From Pseudomonas arsenicoxydans (GTDB lineage Bacteria; Pseudomonadota; Gammaproteobacteria; Pseudomonadales; Pseudomonadaceae): 64,000 nucleotides of DNA. A model generated the notes under the pieces. The model did no database searches and had not been told where the DNA came from. It was given only the letters and a program-made list of their open reading frames with translations. Position numbers and translations under genes: made by a program. Shown piece by piece: positions 49,677-58,740 of the stretch (position 1 is its first letter; each line of letters starts with the position of its first letter). The stretch is taken from positions 186,001 to 250,000 of the forward strand of contig NZ_RCZE01000008.1 in the NCBI RefSeq assembly GCF_006438915.1, written 5' to 3'.

Positions 49677-51179
49677 ATGTCCGGTTCAATGGCCCAGGCG
49701 TTCGCGCATAACTTTCTCGGCCACTCACCTCGCTGGTACAAGGCGAGCATTCTCGGTTTCCTGATTCTCAACGCACTGGTGCTGTGGACCGTAGGTCCCG
49801 TGGTTGCCGGCTGGCTGCTGGTGCTGGAGTTCATCTTCACTCTGGCCATGGCGCTCAAATGTTATCCGTTGATGCCCGGCGGGCTGCTGCTGATCGAAGC
49901 ACTGCTGCTGAAAATGACCACGCCGCAGGCACTGTATGACGAACTGGTGCACAACTTTCCGGTAATCCTGCTGCTGATGTTCATGGTGGCCGGCATCTAC
50001 TTCATGAAAGACCTGCTGCTGTTTCTGTTTTCGCGCTTGTTGCTGGGGGTTCGCTCAAAGGCCCTGTTGGCGTTGATGTTCTGCTTCCTCTCGGCATTCC
50101 TGTCGGCATTCCTCGATGCCTTGACCGTGACGGCGGTGATTATCAGTGCGGCCGTGGGCTTTTATTCGGTGTACCACCGCGTCGCTTCGGGCAATGATCC
50201 ACGCCAGGACAGCGAGTTCAGTGATGACCAACACTTGCCTGCCCTTCACCATGAAGACCTCGAGCAGTTCCGCGCCTTCCTGCGCAGCTTGTTGATGCAC
50301 GGCGCTGTAGGTACGGCGTTAGGCGGCGTGTGTACGCTGGTGGGTGAACCGCAGAACCTGCTGATCGGCCATGAGATGGGCTGGCACTTCGCCGAGTTCT
50401 TTTTGAAAGTGGCCCCGGTTTCCCTGCCAGTGCTGGTGGCCGGCCTGGTGACATGTGTGCTGCTGGAGAAACTGCGCTGGTTCGGTTACGGCACCTTGTT
50501 GCCAGATAACGTGCGCGCCGTGCTGGCCAACTATGCCGACGAAGACAACGCCGAACGCACCGCACGCCAGCGCGCCGCCTTGTTGGTTCAGGGCGCTGCG
50601 GCGTTGGTCCTGATTGCAGGGTTGGCGTTTCACATCGCGGAAGTCGGCCTGATCGGGCTGATGGTGATCATCTTGATCACCGCGTTCACCGGCATCACCG
50701 ACGAACACCGGATCGGCAACGCGTTCAAGGACGCCATGCCGTTCACCGCGTTGCTGGTGGTGTTTTTTGCGGTGGTGGCGGTGATTCATGATCAGCAGCT
50801 GTTTACGCCGCTGATCCAGTGGGTCCTGGCACTGCCGGCCGATCAGCAACCAGGCATGTTGTTCATTGCCAACGGTTTACTATCGGCGATCAGCGACAAC
50901 GTGTTTGTGGCGACCATTTACATCACGGAAGTGAAACAGGCGTTCATCTCCGGTCATATGACCCGCGAGCACTTCGAGACACTGGCCATTGCGATCAATA
51001 CCGGGACGAACCTGCCTAGCGTGGCGACACCCAATGGCCAGGCGGCGTTTCTGTTTCTGCTGACCTCGGCGATTGCGCCGCTGATTCGGCTGTCATATGG
51101 GCGGATGGTGTGGATGGCGTTGCCGTATACGGTGGTGATGGGTGTGCTTGGGTGGTACGCCGTGAGTTTCTGGCTTTAA
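49677..51179 (+). CDS. nhaB: Na+/H+ antiporter NhaB
   Basis: This 500-aa polytopic membrane protein matches NhaB: NFLGHSPRWYKASILGFLIL, LVHNFPVILLLMFMVAGIYF and FLSAFLDALTVTAVIISAAV. Later it has GEPQNLLIGHEMGWHFAEFF and AINTGTNLPSVATPNGQAAF. It exchanges sodium for protons across the inner membrane. AAGGAG precedes the ATG. Confidence 0.95.
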   Translation: MSGSMAQAFAHNFLGHSPRWYKASILGFLILNALVLWTVGPVVAGWLLVLEFIFTLAMALKCYPLMPGGLLLIEALLLKMTTPQALYDELVHNFPVILLLMFMVAGIYFMKDLLLFLFSRLLLGVRSKALLALMFCFLSAFLSAFLDALTVTAVIISAAVGFYSVYHRVASGNDPRQDSEFSDDQHLPALHHEDLEQFRAFLRSLLMHGAVGTALGGVCTLVGEPQNLLIGHEMGWHFAEFFLKVAPVSLPVLVAGLVTCVLLEKLRWFGYGTLLPDNVRAVLANYADEDNAERTARQRAALLVQGAAALVLIAGLAFHIAEVGLIGLMVIILITAFTGITDEHRIGNAFKDAMPFTALLVVFFAVVAVIHDQQLFTPLIQWVLALPADQQPGMLFIANGLLSAISDNVFVATIYITEVKQAFISGHMTREHFETLAIAINTGTNLPSVATPNGQAAFLFLLTSAIAPLIRLSYGRMVWMALPYTVVMGVLGWYAVSFWL

Positions 51180-51188
51180 CGCCGGTCA

Positions 51189-51282
51189 AATGTGGGAGCG
51201 GGCTTGCTCGCGAAGACGGTGTGTCATTCAGCTTTAATATTGACTGACACGACGCCTTCGCGAGCAAGCCCGCTCCCACATT
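51189..51282. repeat. REP pair (REPIN)
   Basis: Same family as 31200-31287, with arms in the opposite order (TGTGGGAGCGGGCTTGCTCG first). It lies 9 bp after the nhaB stop, between convergent nhaB and the HAD gene, where it may also help to end transcripts. Confidence 0.93.
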
Positions 51283-51294
51283 AGGCATGTGTGT

Positions 51295-52116
51295 TTATCG
51301 AGGGAGGATGTAGCGCTCAATCGCCTGGGCCGCGCCGTCTTCGGTGTTAGGCCCGGTCACCACATCAGCCTGTCGCTTGACCGCCTCTTCCGCCTGCCCC
51401 ATGGCAATCGACAGCCCGGCACGATGAAACATCGCCGGGTCGTTGCCACCATCGCCCAGCGCGGCGGTCTGTTCCAGCGCAACCCCAAGGTACTCGGCCA
51501 GTGTCGCCAGCGCCGCGCCCTTGTTCGCCTGCATCGCCGTCACGTCCAGATACACTGGCTGTGAACGCGAAACCTGGGCCTGGCCTTCAACCCTGGGCAG
51601 CAATAGCGCTTCCAGTTCGATCAGCAACCCGGTGTTGTTGCTGGCCGCGACGATCTTGTCGATGCGCTCAAGGTACGGTTCGAAACTCTCCACCACCACC
51701 GGCGGATACCCAAGCCCATGCTGCTCACGGGGAACCATCGGGCCGTTGGCATCCTTCAACAGCCAATCGCCGCCGCTGAACACCCAGACTTCGATGTCCG
51801 GCAGATCGGCAAACTGCGTCAGGGTGGTAAGCGCAGCGGTGGCCGGCACGTAATGGGCCACTAGCAAGCTGCCGTCCGGGTTGACGATCGTGCCGCCATT
51901 GAACGCCGCCGTCGGCACATCGACGCCTAACGCTTCAATCTGCTGCAACATCGCTTTGGGCGGGCGCCCGGTGGCGAGGCTGAACAACACGCCCGCCTCG
52001 CGCAACGAACGGACCGCCTCGATAGTGCGCTGACTGAGGCTGTGATCAGGCAGCAGCAACGTGCCGTCCATGTCACTGAGCAGAAAACGGATGGGTTGTT
52101 GCGTTACGCCGGTCAT
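51295..52116 (-). CDS. Cof-type HAD family phosphatase
   Basis: This 273-aa protein has HAD motif I (FLLSDMDGTLLLPDHSLS), motif II (SLATGRPP), motif III Lys (QANKGAAL) and motif IV (GDGGNDPAM), and the C2B cap of Cof/YbhA-type phosphatases. Its ATG overlaps the zwf stop, so it is the last gene of a gnd-zwf operon. A sugar phosphate is a likely substrate. Confidence 0.9.
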   Translation of the reverse strand: MTGVTQQPIRFLLSDMDGTLLLPDHSLSQRTIEAVRSLREAGVLFSLATGRPPKAMLQQIEALGVDVPTAAFNGGTIVNPDGSLLVAHYVPATAALTTLTQFADLPDIEVWVFSGGDWLLKDANGPMVPREQHGLGYPPVVVESFEPYLERIDKIVAASNNTGLLIELEALLLPRVEGQAQVSRSQPVYLDVTAMQANKGAALATLAEYLGVALEQTAALGDGGNDPAMFHRAGLSIAMGQAEEAVKRQADVVTGPNTEDGAAQAIERYILPR

Positions 52117-53636
52117 CCGAGGCCGTGCCAGACGCGACCGTCACGGGTCAGCAGTTCATCGGCATCGACGGGGCCGTCCTCACCTGCCGCGTAAGGCTGA
52201 ACCGTTGCGTCCTGCTGCCAGGCATCGAGGAATGGCTGGACGGCGCGCCAGCCGTTCTCGATGTTGTCGGCGCGCTGGAACAACGTCTGATCGCCGGTCA
52301 GGCAGTCATAGATCAGCGTTTCGTAGCCGGTGGACGGCTGCATTTCGAAGAAATCCTTGTAGGCAAAACCCAGTTCGATATTGGCCATCTTCAATGCCGG
52401 ACCAGGCCGCTTGGCCAACAGGTCGAACCACATGCCTTCGTTCGGTTGAATCTGGATCCGCAGGTAGGTCGGTTGCAACTCATCGACCTCGGTGTCACGG
52501 AACTGCGCATACGGCGCCGGTTTAAAGCAGATAACAATCTCGGTATCGCGCACGCTCATGCGTTTGCCGGTGCGCAGATAAAACGGCACGCCGACCCAGC
52601 GCCAGTTGTCGATCATGACTTTGAGCGCCACGTAGGTTTCGGTCGTACTGTCGGGCGCCACGTTGTTTTCCTGGCGATAACCCGGCAGCGGGTTGCCGTC
52701 GACGTCGCCGGCGGCATATTGACCGCGAACCGAGTTGGCCCGGGCCTCTTCGGTGGACCAGGGACGAATGGCCCCCACCACCTTGGCCTTCTCGCCACGT
52801 ACCGCGTCGGCGCCAAACGCGGCCGGCGGCTCCATTGCCACCATCGCCAGTAACTGGAACAGGTGATTGGGCACCATGTCCCGCAGGGCGCCGGTGTGTT
52901 CATAAAAACTGCCACGGGTTTCGACGCCGACGGTTTCGGCGGCGGTAATCTGCACGTGGTCGATGTAATGGTTGTTCCAGAACGCTTCGAACAGGCTGTT
53001 GGAAAACCGGCTGATCAGAATGTTCTGCACGGTCTCCTTGCCCAGGTAGTGATCGATCCGGTAGATCTGGTTTTCCGTCATCACCTTGAGCAAACACGCA
53101 TTCAAGGCTTCGGCGGTTTGCAGGTCGGAGCCGAACGGTTTTTCGATGACTACCCTTCTGAACGATTCAGGCGTTTCTTGAAGCAAACCGGCCGCGCCGA
53201 GCCGACGCACCACTTCGCTGAAGAAACGGGGCGCGGTCGCCAGGTAGAAGACCGCGTTGCCCGTGCCGCTGTCGGCGATTTTCGCCGCCAGCGCTTGATA
53301 AGTGCTGTCGTCCAGAAAGTCGCCCTGTACGTAGCTGATGCCTTGGGCCAATTTGGCCCACACCTGCGGATCAAGGGCTTGATCGCCCTTGCCGACCTTG
53401 GCGGCCACTTCGGTTCGAATGAAGTCTTCGAGCTTGCGGGCAAAGGCATCATCAGTGATGGCGTTGTGGTCAACGCCGATGATCCGCAATCCATCCCCCA
53501 ACAAACCGTCACGACTCAGGTTATACAGCGCCGGCATCAGCAGACGCTTGACCAGGTCACCGTGGGCACCGAACAGGAACAGCGTGGTCGGTGGTGCGGG
53601 TTCTGCCTTGGATTTATTGCGGATCAGACGAGTCAT
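52113..53636 (-). CDS. zwf: Glucose-6-phosphate 1-dehydrogenase
   Basis: This 507-aa protein has the NADP site FLFGAHGDLVKRLLMPAL and the active site RIDHYLGKETVQN, with EKPFGSDL earlier. It makes 6-phosphogluconolactone for the pentose-phosphate and Entner-Doudoroff routes. It overlaps gnd by 4 bp and the HAD gene by 4 bp. Pseudomonads often have more than one zwf; this copy is linked to gnd rather than to edd/pgl. Confidence 0.94.
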   Translation of the reverse strand: MTRLIRNKSKAEPAPPTTLFLFGAHGDLVKRLLMPALYNLSRDGLLGDGLRIIGVDHNAITDDAFARKLEDFIRTEVAAKVGKGDQALDPQVWAKLAQGISYVQGDFLDDSTYQALAAKIADSGTGNAVFYLATAPRFFSEVVRRLGAAGLLQETPESFRRVVIEKPFGSDLQTAEALNACLLKVMTENQIYRIDHYLGKETVQNILISRFSNSLFEAFWNNHYIDHVQITAAETVGVETRGSFYEHTGALRDMVPNHLFQLLAMVAMEPPAAFGADAVRGEKAKVVGAIRPWSTEEARANSVRGQYAAGDVDGNPLPGYRQENNVAPDSTTETYVALKVMIDNWRWVGVPFYLRTGKRMSVRDTEIVICFKPAPYAQFRDTEVDELQPTYLRIQIQPNEGMWFDLLAKRPGPALKMANIELGFAYKDFFEMQPSTGYETLIYDCLTGDQTLFQRADNIENGWRAVQPFLDAWQQDATVQPYAAGEDGPVDADELLTRDGRVWHGLG

Positions 53637-54613
53637 TTTTTCGGTGTCTCCACATGGCCGCCAAAGCCGAAGCGCTGGGCAGAGAGAATCTTGTCGCCAA
53701 ACGTGCCCTGCCCGCGTGAACGGTAGCGCGAGAACAGCGAGTTCGACAGCACTGGGACGGGCACCGATTGCTCCATGGCGGCTTCGATGGTCCAGCGACC
53801 TTCACCGCTGTCAGCGACCGAGCCGGAATAGCCGTCGAGTTTCGGGTCGCTGGCCAGCGCGTCGGCGGTCAGGTCGAGCAGCCAGGACGAGACCACGCTG
53901 CCACGACGCCAGACTTCGGCGATGTCGGCGACGTTCAGGTCAAAGCGCTGGTCTTCCGGCAGGTTTGTGCTGGCCTTGGTCTTGAGGATGTCGAAACCCT
54001 CGGCGAAGGCCTGCATCATTCCGTATTCGATGCCGTTGTGAATCATCTTCACGAAATGACCCGAACCCGCAGGGCCGGCGTGGATGTAGCCGCGCTCGGC
54101 GCGATCGTCATCGGACTTGCGGTCCTTGGTGCGCGGGATGTCACCCATACCTGGCGCCAGGCTGGCGAACAGCGGATCAAGGCGCTTAACCTCTTCGGCA
54201 TCACCGCCGATCATCATGCAGTAGCCACGCTCCAGGCCCCAGACGCCACCGGAGGTGCCGACGTCGATGTAGTGCAGGCCTTTTTCCGACAAGGTCTTGG
54301 CCCGGCGGATGTCGTCCTTATAGAAGGTGTTGCCGCCGTCGATGATGGTATCGCCGGGCTCGAGCAAGGTGCTCAGGGTATCGATGGTGTCTTCGGTCGG
54401 TGCGCCGGCTGGCAGCATGACCCAGACCGCTCGCGGTTTGGCCAGGCCAGCGACCAGCGCCGGCAAGTCTGCGACCCCCGTGGCGCCCTCGGCAGCCAGG
54501 GTGTCGATGAAGGCGGTATTGCGGTCGTATACGACAGTGGTATGCCCATTGAGCATCAGGCGCCGCGCAATATTACCGCCCATGCGGCCCAGTCCAATGA
54601 TCCCGAGTTGCAT
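53633..54613 (-). CDS. gnd: 6-phosphogluconate dehydrogenase, decarboxylating (GndA/YqeC type)
   Basis: This 326-aa protein is the shorter, NAD-type class. It has the dinucleotide site LGIIGLGRMGGNIARRLMLN, active-site GTSGGVWGLERGYCMMIGG, and Lys/Asn in GHFVKMIHNGIEYGMMQAFA. It oxidises 6-phosphogluconate to ribulose 5-phosphate and CO2. ATG 54613 has AGGGAG upstream and is preferred over a longer frame. First gene of the gnd-zwf-HAD operon. Confidence 0.93.
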   Translation of the reverse strand: MQLGIIGLGRMGGNIARRLMLNGHTTVVYDRNTAFIDTLAAEGATGVADLPALVAGLAKPRAVWVMLPAGAPTEDTIDTLSTLLEPGDTIIDGGNTFYKDDIRRAKTLSEKGLHYIDVGTSGGVWGLERGYCMMIGGDAEEVKRLDPLFASLAPGMGDIPRTKDRKSDDDRAERGYIHAGPAGSGHFVKMIHNGIEYGMMQAFAEGFDILKTKASTNLPEDQRFDLNVADIAEVWRRGSVVSSWLLDLTADALASDPKLDGYSGSVADSGEGRWTIEAAMEQSVPVPVLSNSLFSRYRSRGQGTFGDKILSAQRFGFGGHVETPKK

Positions 54614-54885
54614 GTGCTGATGCTCCCTACTACAAATAATGTGTGTCAAAGGTTATAGCCCAACGTGAGTCATGGGGTTAGTCCAGAGCGTTGGCACATA
54701 GTTTCCGGGCATTGTGCCCGATCCAGATTGATAACGTCGGTAATCGCGCCGAAGACACAACGACCATGAAAAATAAAAAAGTTCCCTTGTGAGGCAAAAG
54801 AAATCAAAATCAGCGCCGATAGTAGATCAGCACCCGCTTACAAGGGGCGGTTCTACAGTTGAGTCAACCATTTGCGAGGTGAGCA

Positions 54886-55068
54886 ATGGGCACAGTACAC
54901 GCAGCACGGCCAGCACAGACCCTTTACGTTACGATTCGTCGGGATGAATTGCGTCAATTGAAAGAAGAGCGCGACCTCTTGAAGCAAGAACTCGCGCAAC
55001 TGCGCCAACTGACTCAAGGCACTCAATCGCCCTCCTTGCCCGTTACCCAGCGCGCACCTCACGCCTGA
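54886..55068 (+). CDS. Small coiled-coil protein (60 aa), unknown
   Basis: GCGAGGTGAGCA precedes ATG 54886. The protein has one strand-like start (TLYVTIRRDELRQLK), a coiled coil (EERDLLKQELAQLRQL) and a disordered end. It is monocistronic, followed by a hairpin terminator. Function unknown. Confidence 0.7.
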   Translation: MGTVHAARPAQTLYVTIRRDELRQLKEERDLLKQELAQLRQLTQGTQSPSLPVTQRAPHA

Positions 55069-55082
55069 TTTTTCAGGTGAAT

Positions 55083-55107
55083 CGGAGACAGCCCTGCGCT
55101 GTTTCCG
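55083..55107 (+). terminator. Hairpin terminator after the 60-aa gene
   Basis: CGGAGACAGC-CCTGC-GCTGTTTCCG is a 10-bp stem with one G-U pair, 14 bp past the stop, followed by a short TTTT a few bases on. Confidence 0.65.
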
Positions 55108-55262
55108 ACCTCGTTTTGCCCTCGCGACACCCGCTATTTCACTAATTTTTCACAAATACTGACTGATAATTCCTTTCATTATGGCCGCTCGGTTCTCGTG
55201 TGGTCTCCGTTCGTCGGCAAGGGATGGTACGACGTCGAAGTGATTTCTGGCTGGAGCGTTGA

Positions 55263-56999
55263 ATGGCTTTGTTTAAACGCAGCACTACGTCTGCGATAGG
55301 TTTCGATTGGGCAGGATTCCTCTGGTTGTTCCTGTTCTTCTGGTATTTTTCCGGCATCACCCAATTACTCATTCAACTGACCGGCACCTCGGGCTTTACC
55401 GGGTTCCGCCAGGCCTTTGTGATGAGCGCCATTTGGCTTGCGCCGATGCTGTTGTTCCCTAAACAGACGCGCGTGATGGCGGCGGTGATCGGCGTCGTGC
55501 TGTGGGCCTGCTCGATGGCCAGCCTGGGTTACTTTTTTATTTACCAGCAGGAGTTTTCCCAGAGCGTCATCTTCATCATGTTCGAGTCGAACATCTCTGA
55601 AGCGGGCGAGTACATGACCCAGTATTTCGCCTGGTGGATGGTCGCGGCGTTCCTCGCCCACACACTGTTCGCTTATTTCCTGTGGACTCGCCTGCGCCCA
55701 GTGGTCCTTCCTCGTTGGCAGGCACTGGTGGCCGCGACGGCCATTGTGATTGCCGTGGTCGGTTACCCGCTGGTCAAACAGACCGCGCGCACCGGCAGTT
55801 TTGCAGAAGGTTTCGACAAGTTCGAAACCCGCATCGAGCCTGCCGTGCCTTGGCAGATGGCCGTGGCTTATCACCGCTATCTGGAAACTCTGGCGGGCAT
55901 GCAAGACATGCTGCACAGCGCGAGCAAGATTGCACCGCTGAAAAACCTGACGGACACCATGGCCAACCAGCCGGCGACCCTGGTGCTGGTGATCGGCGAG
56001 TCCACCAACCGTCAGCGCATGAGCCTCTACGGCTACCCGCGGGAAACCACGCCAGAACTCGACAAGCTCAAGGATCAACTGACGGTCTTCGACAACGTCA
56101 TCACCCCGCGCCCTTACACCATCGAGGCGTTGCAGCAGGTGCTGACCTTCGCTGACGAAGAAAATCCGGACCTTTACCTGTCCACGCCGTCGCTGGTCAG
56201 CATGATGAAACAGGCGGGTTACAAGACGTTCTGGATCACCAACCAGCAGACCATGACCAAGCGCAACACCATGCTCACGACCTTCTCCGAGCAGGCCGAC
56301 GAGCAGGTGTACCTGAACAACAACCGTAACCAGAACGCTGCGCAGTACGATGGCGACGTGATCGAGCCGTTCAACAAGGCACTGGCCGATGCCGCGCCGC
56401 GCAAGTTGATCGTGGTGCATTTGCTCGGCACGCACATGAGCTACCAGTACCGTTACCCGCCGACGTTCGACAAGTTCACCGACCGTAAAGGTGTGCCGGA
56501 CGGCGTGCGCGACGACCAGGTGCCGACATACAACAGCTATGACAACGCAGTCCTGTACAACGACTTTGTGGTATCGAGCCTGATCAAGGACTACGCCAAG
56601 TCCGATCCGAATGGCTTCCTGCTGTACCTCTCCGACCACGGCGAAGACGTATTCGACTCCGTCGGCCACACCACCCTTGGCCGTAACGAGAACAAGCCGA
56701 CCGCGCCGATGTACACCATCCCGTTCATGGCCTGGGCTTCGTCGAAATGGCGTGAAAACCATGACTGGAGTTTTGCCGCGGACCTGAGCCGGCCTTACAG
56801 CAGCTCGCAACTGATTCACACCTGGGCAGATCTGGCCGGTTTGAGTTTTGATGAACTGGACCGCAGCAAGAGCCTGGTCAGCGCCAACTTTAAGCCGCAC
56901 CCATTGATGATCGGCAACCCTTATGAGCGCGAGGTGCGCCCACTGATCGACTTCAGCCTGATGAAGCCGAAAGTTGATCCGACCGTCGTTCAGCAGTAG
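55263..56999 (+). CDS. cptA: Phosphoethanolamine transferase CptA (EptC-like)
   Basis: This 578-aa protein has five predicted N-terminal membrane helices and a periplasmic sulfatase-fold domain. Metal ligand Glu246 lies in VIGESTNRQRMSLYGYPRE, the nucleophile Thr286 in TPRPYTIEALQQ, and SDHGEDVFD with GHTTLGRNEN holds the other metal ligands. CptA adds phosphoethanolamine to the LPS core. It is longer in its catalytic part than EptA-type lipid A transferases and matches CptA motifs. Confidence 0.9.
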   Translation: MALFKRSTTSAIGFDWAGFLWLFLFFWYFSGITQLLIQLTGTSGFTGFRQAFVMSAIWLAPMLLFPKQTRVMAAVIGVVLWACSMASLGYFFIYQQEFSQSVIFIMFESNISEAGEYMTQYFAWWMVAAFLAHTLFAYFLWTRLRPVVLPRWQALVAATAIVIAVVGYPLVKQTARTGSFAEGFDKFETRIEPAVPWQMAVAYHRYLETLAGMQDMLHSASKIAPLKNLTDTMANQPATLVLVIGESTNRQRMSLYGYPRETTPELDKLKDQLTVFDNVITPRPYTIEALQQVLTFADEENPDLYLSTPSLVSMMKQAGYKTFWITNQQTMTKRNTMLTTFSEQADEQVYLNNNRNQNAAQYDGDVIEPFNKALADAAPRKLIVVHLLGTHMSYQYRYPPTFDKFTDRKGVPDGVRDDQVPTYNSYDNAVLYNDFVVSSLIKDYAKSDPNGFLLYLSDHGEDVFDSVGHTTLGRNENKPTAPMYTIPFMAWASSKWRENHDWSFAADLSRPYSSSQLIHTWADLAGLSFDELDRSKSLVSANFKPHPLMIGNPYEREVRPLIDFSLMKPKVDPTVVQQ

Positions 57000-57007
57000 A
57001 TCCATTC

Positions 57008-57029
57008 AGGGGCCGATTCCGGCCCCTTT
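57008..57029 (+). terminator. Rho-independent terminator after cptA
   Basis: GGGGCCG-ATTC-CGGCCCC followed by TTTC lies 9 bp after the cptA stop. Confidence 0.85.
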
Positions 57030-57103
57030 CGCTGTGCCCTGAAGCTTACAGACGTCGGACTCGGACACCGTGTGCCTGGCGACTGGCGACTGGCGACTGG
57101 CAG

Positions 57104-57193
57104 GCCCTGACCTACGACAAAGTCGGGTTCTACAACGGTGTGTTTTGGGGTGACCCGCGCGCCCTCACATTGAGCCTCGATTGGAAGCTCTAA
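57104..57193 (+). pseudogene. C-terminal remnant of a TonB-dependent receptor gene
   Basis: Read in one frame, the segment gives TYDKVGFYNGVFWGDPRALT followed by LSLDWKL and a stop. This is the typical last beta strand of TonB-dependent siderophore receptors (YG-x-PR...vsl-x-y-x-F). No start or upstream receptor sequence is present. The left edge runs into a tandem repeat of CGACTGG. It looks like the tail of a deleted gene. Confidence 0.7.
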
Positions 57194-57286
57194 CAAGCGC
57201 ATTCCCATTTGCTTGAATCGGCGGATAATGTCCTTTCGACATTGGTTCACGGACGAAAGGCCCACTACACGTAATGGGAGAAACCC

Positions 57287-57496
57287 ATGAAACGTACACC
57301 CCTGATCCTCGCCAGCCTGTTGATCCTCAGTTCAGCCCCAGCCTTTGCAGAACGCGGCGGCGAACGCATGCATTACTACTACGAAAAATTACATCTCGCC
57401 CAACAGAGGGCTAATGGCTTCGAGGTCAAAAACATCGAACTGCCAGTACCCACTGATCCAACCGCACAAATGACCGAGTCTTATAAGCCGAAGTAA
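57287..57496 (+). CDS. Small periplasmic protein, unknown
   Basis: This 69-aa protein has a signal peptide (MKRTPLILASLLILSSAPAF AE) and a short mature chain with ERMHYYYEKLHLAQQRANGF. GGGAG precedes the ATG and a terminator follows. No family was recognised. Confidence 0.75.
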   Translation: MKRTPLILASLLILSSAPAFAERGGERMHYYYEKLHLAQQRANGFEVKNIELPVPTDPTAQMTESYKPK

Positions 57497-57508
57497 TCCA
57501 AGCCGGCC

Positions 57509-57534
57509 GGGCGTCCTGAGGGGCGCCCTTTTTT
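57509..57534 (+). terminator. Rho-independent terminator
   Basis: GGGCGTCC-TGAG-GGGCGCCC forms an 8-bp stem with one G-U pair, followed by TTTTTT. It lies 12 bp after the small periplasmic protein gene. Confidence 0.88.
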
Positions 57535-57546
57535 ATGCCTGTGCGG

Positions 57547-58044
57547 TTAAAGGTTCTTGGTCCAGAACAGCATGCGGCCATGGGCTGGATCGAACATGCC
57601 GGCGGCAAAACCGAACTTGCCGTAGGACGCCTGAGCGACCGCATTGCCTTCGAGGACTTCCAGGGTGATCTTGCAGCAGCCTCGCTGACGGGCAATGTCT
57701 TCAACCTTTTGCAGCATCTTCTGGCTCAGCCCCAACCCGCGAAACTGCGGCACCACCGACACATCGTGCACGTTGACCAGTGGCCGGCAGGCAAAGGTCG
57801 AGAAACCTTCGAAGCAATTGACCAGCCCGGCCGGCGCGCCGTCCACAAACGCCAACACGCTGAAGGCATGTGGACGCTTGGCCAGCTCTCCCGGCAACTG
57901 CTGCAGAATATCTTCGGGCAATGCGTGCCCGCCGCCCATCGGGTCCTGGGCATAGGCATTGAGCACCACGCCAATCGCCTCGGCGTGCACCGGATTGGTG
58001 TAGCTGGCCTGAAGTACCAGAATGTCTGCGGATTCCATTTCCAT
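57547..58044 (-). CDS. GNAT family N-acetyltransferase
   Basis: This protein of about 165 aa has the acetyl-CoA motif VSVVPQFRGLGLSQKMLQKV and a following ITLEVLEGNAVAQASYGKFGF, both typical of GNAT enzymes. The start is probably ATG 58044 (MEMESADILVLQASYTNPVH); a longer frame reaches 58128 without clear similarity. Substrate unknown. Confidence 0.85.
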   Translation of the reverse strand: MEMESADILVLQASYTNPVHAEAIGVVLNAYAQDPMGGGHALPEDILQQLPGELAKRPHAFSVLAFVDGAPAGLVNCFEGFSTFACRPLVNVHDVSVVPQFRGLGLSQKMLQKVEDIARQRGCCKITLEVLEGNAVAQASYGKFGFAAGMFDPAHGRMLFWTKNL

Positions 58045-58140
58045 CGTTGCTATCCCGTCGAGTTGTCCCGGCGCGTTACTCGCGCCACAAAGTCGGAGGA
58101 CATTAGCGTGAGTCGCCATCGCCGACAACCTGATCCTGCC

Positions 58141-58722
58141 TCAAACACCCCAGATCAGCGTCTCGGTCCAGCCCAGCTCGGCAAAATCCGCCGCACGCAA
58201 ACCCGACTCGCCGGAGCAAAAAAACTCATCCAGTTGCGGCGGTGCCACCGAGGTGCCGCTGAGCATCGCATGGACCTGGCCGCGATGATGCAGTTGGTGT
58301 TCGAACAAGTGGGACAGTAGACGCAAACGGCTGTCATGTTGCGGCGTGTCCCGAGCGATGGTGACGATTCGCCCGAGGTCGGCATCGCGTAATTGCTCGC
58401 AATAAGCGATCAACCGATTGTCGACCAGCGATTGCTCGCGCTTGAGGTCAGCGCCAACGGTGAACCGCAGGTCGTCCTTGAAAAAAACGTAGCAGTCGGG
58501 GTGTGGATCATCACCGCGCAACTCGCGCTCCAGTGCGTCCACGTAAAACCAGTCGCAGGTCAGGATGTGATTGAGGGTGGCGACGAGGCTGGGGAAGAAG
58601 CTGACTCGCGAAGCCGCCAGCTCGGCCGGGGTCAACTGGCTCCAGGCTTTGGCGAGTCGATAATTAGCCCAGGCGTTTTGATAAGCCATGGTCAGCAAAT
58701 GGTGAGACAGGGGCTGATTCAT
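58141..58722 (-). CDS. DinB family protein
   Basis: This 193-aa four-helix-bundle protein has the metal-binding His residues of the DinB/YfiT superfamily: NHILTCDWFYVDALERELRG and HLFEHQLHHRGQVHAML. GGGAG precedes ATG 58722. Members are metal-dependent transferases acting on small thiols or of unknown role. Confidence 0.88.
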   Translation of the reverse strand: MNQPLSHHLLTMAYQNAWANYRLAKAWSQLTPAELAASRVSFFPSLVATLNHILTCDWFYVDALERELRGDDPHPDCYVFFKDDLRFTVGADLKREQSLVDNRLIAYCEQLRDADLGRIVTIARDTPQHDSRLRLLSHLFEHQLHHRGQVHAMLSGTSVAPPQLDEFFCSGESGLRAADFAELGWTETLIWGV

Positions 58723-58740
58723 GTTCGCGGCTCCCGAAAA

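Noticed and set aside
55365..57005. 546-codon minus-strand frame opposite cptA
   Set aside because: It is the exact antisense of a well-supported cptA and has His/Arg/Gln-rich shadow composition.
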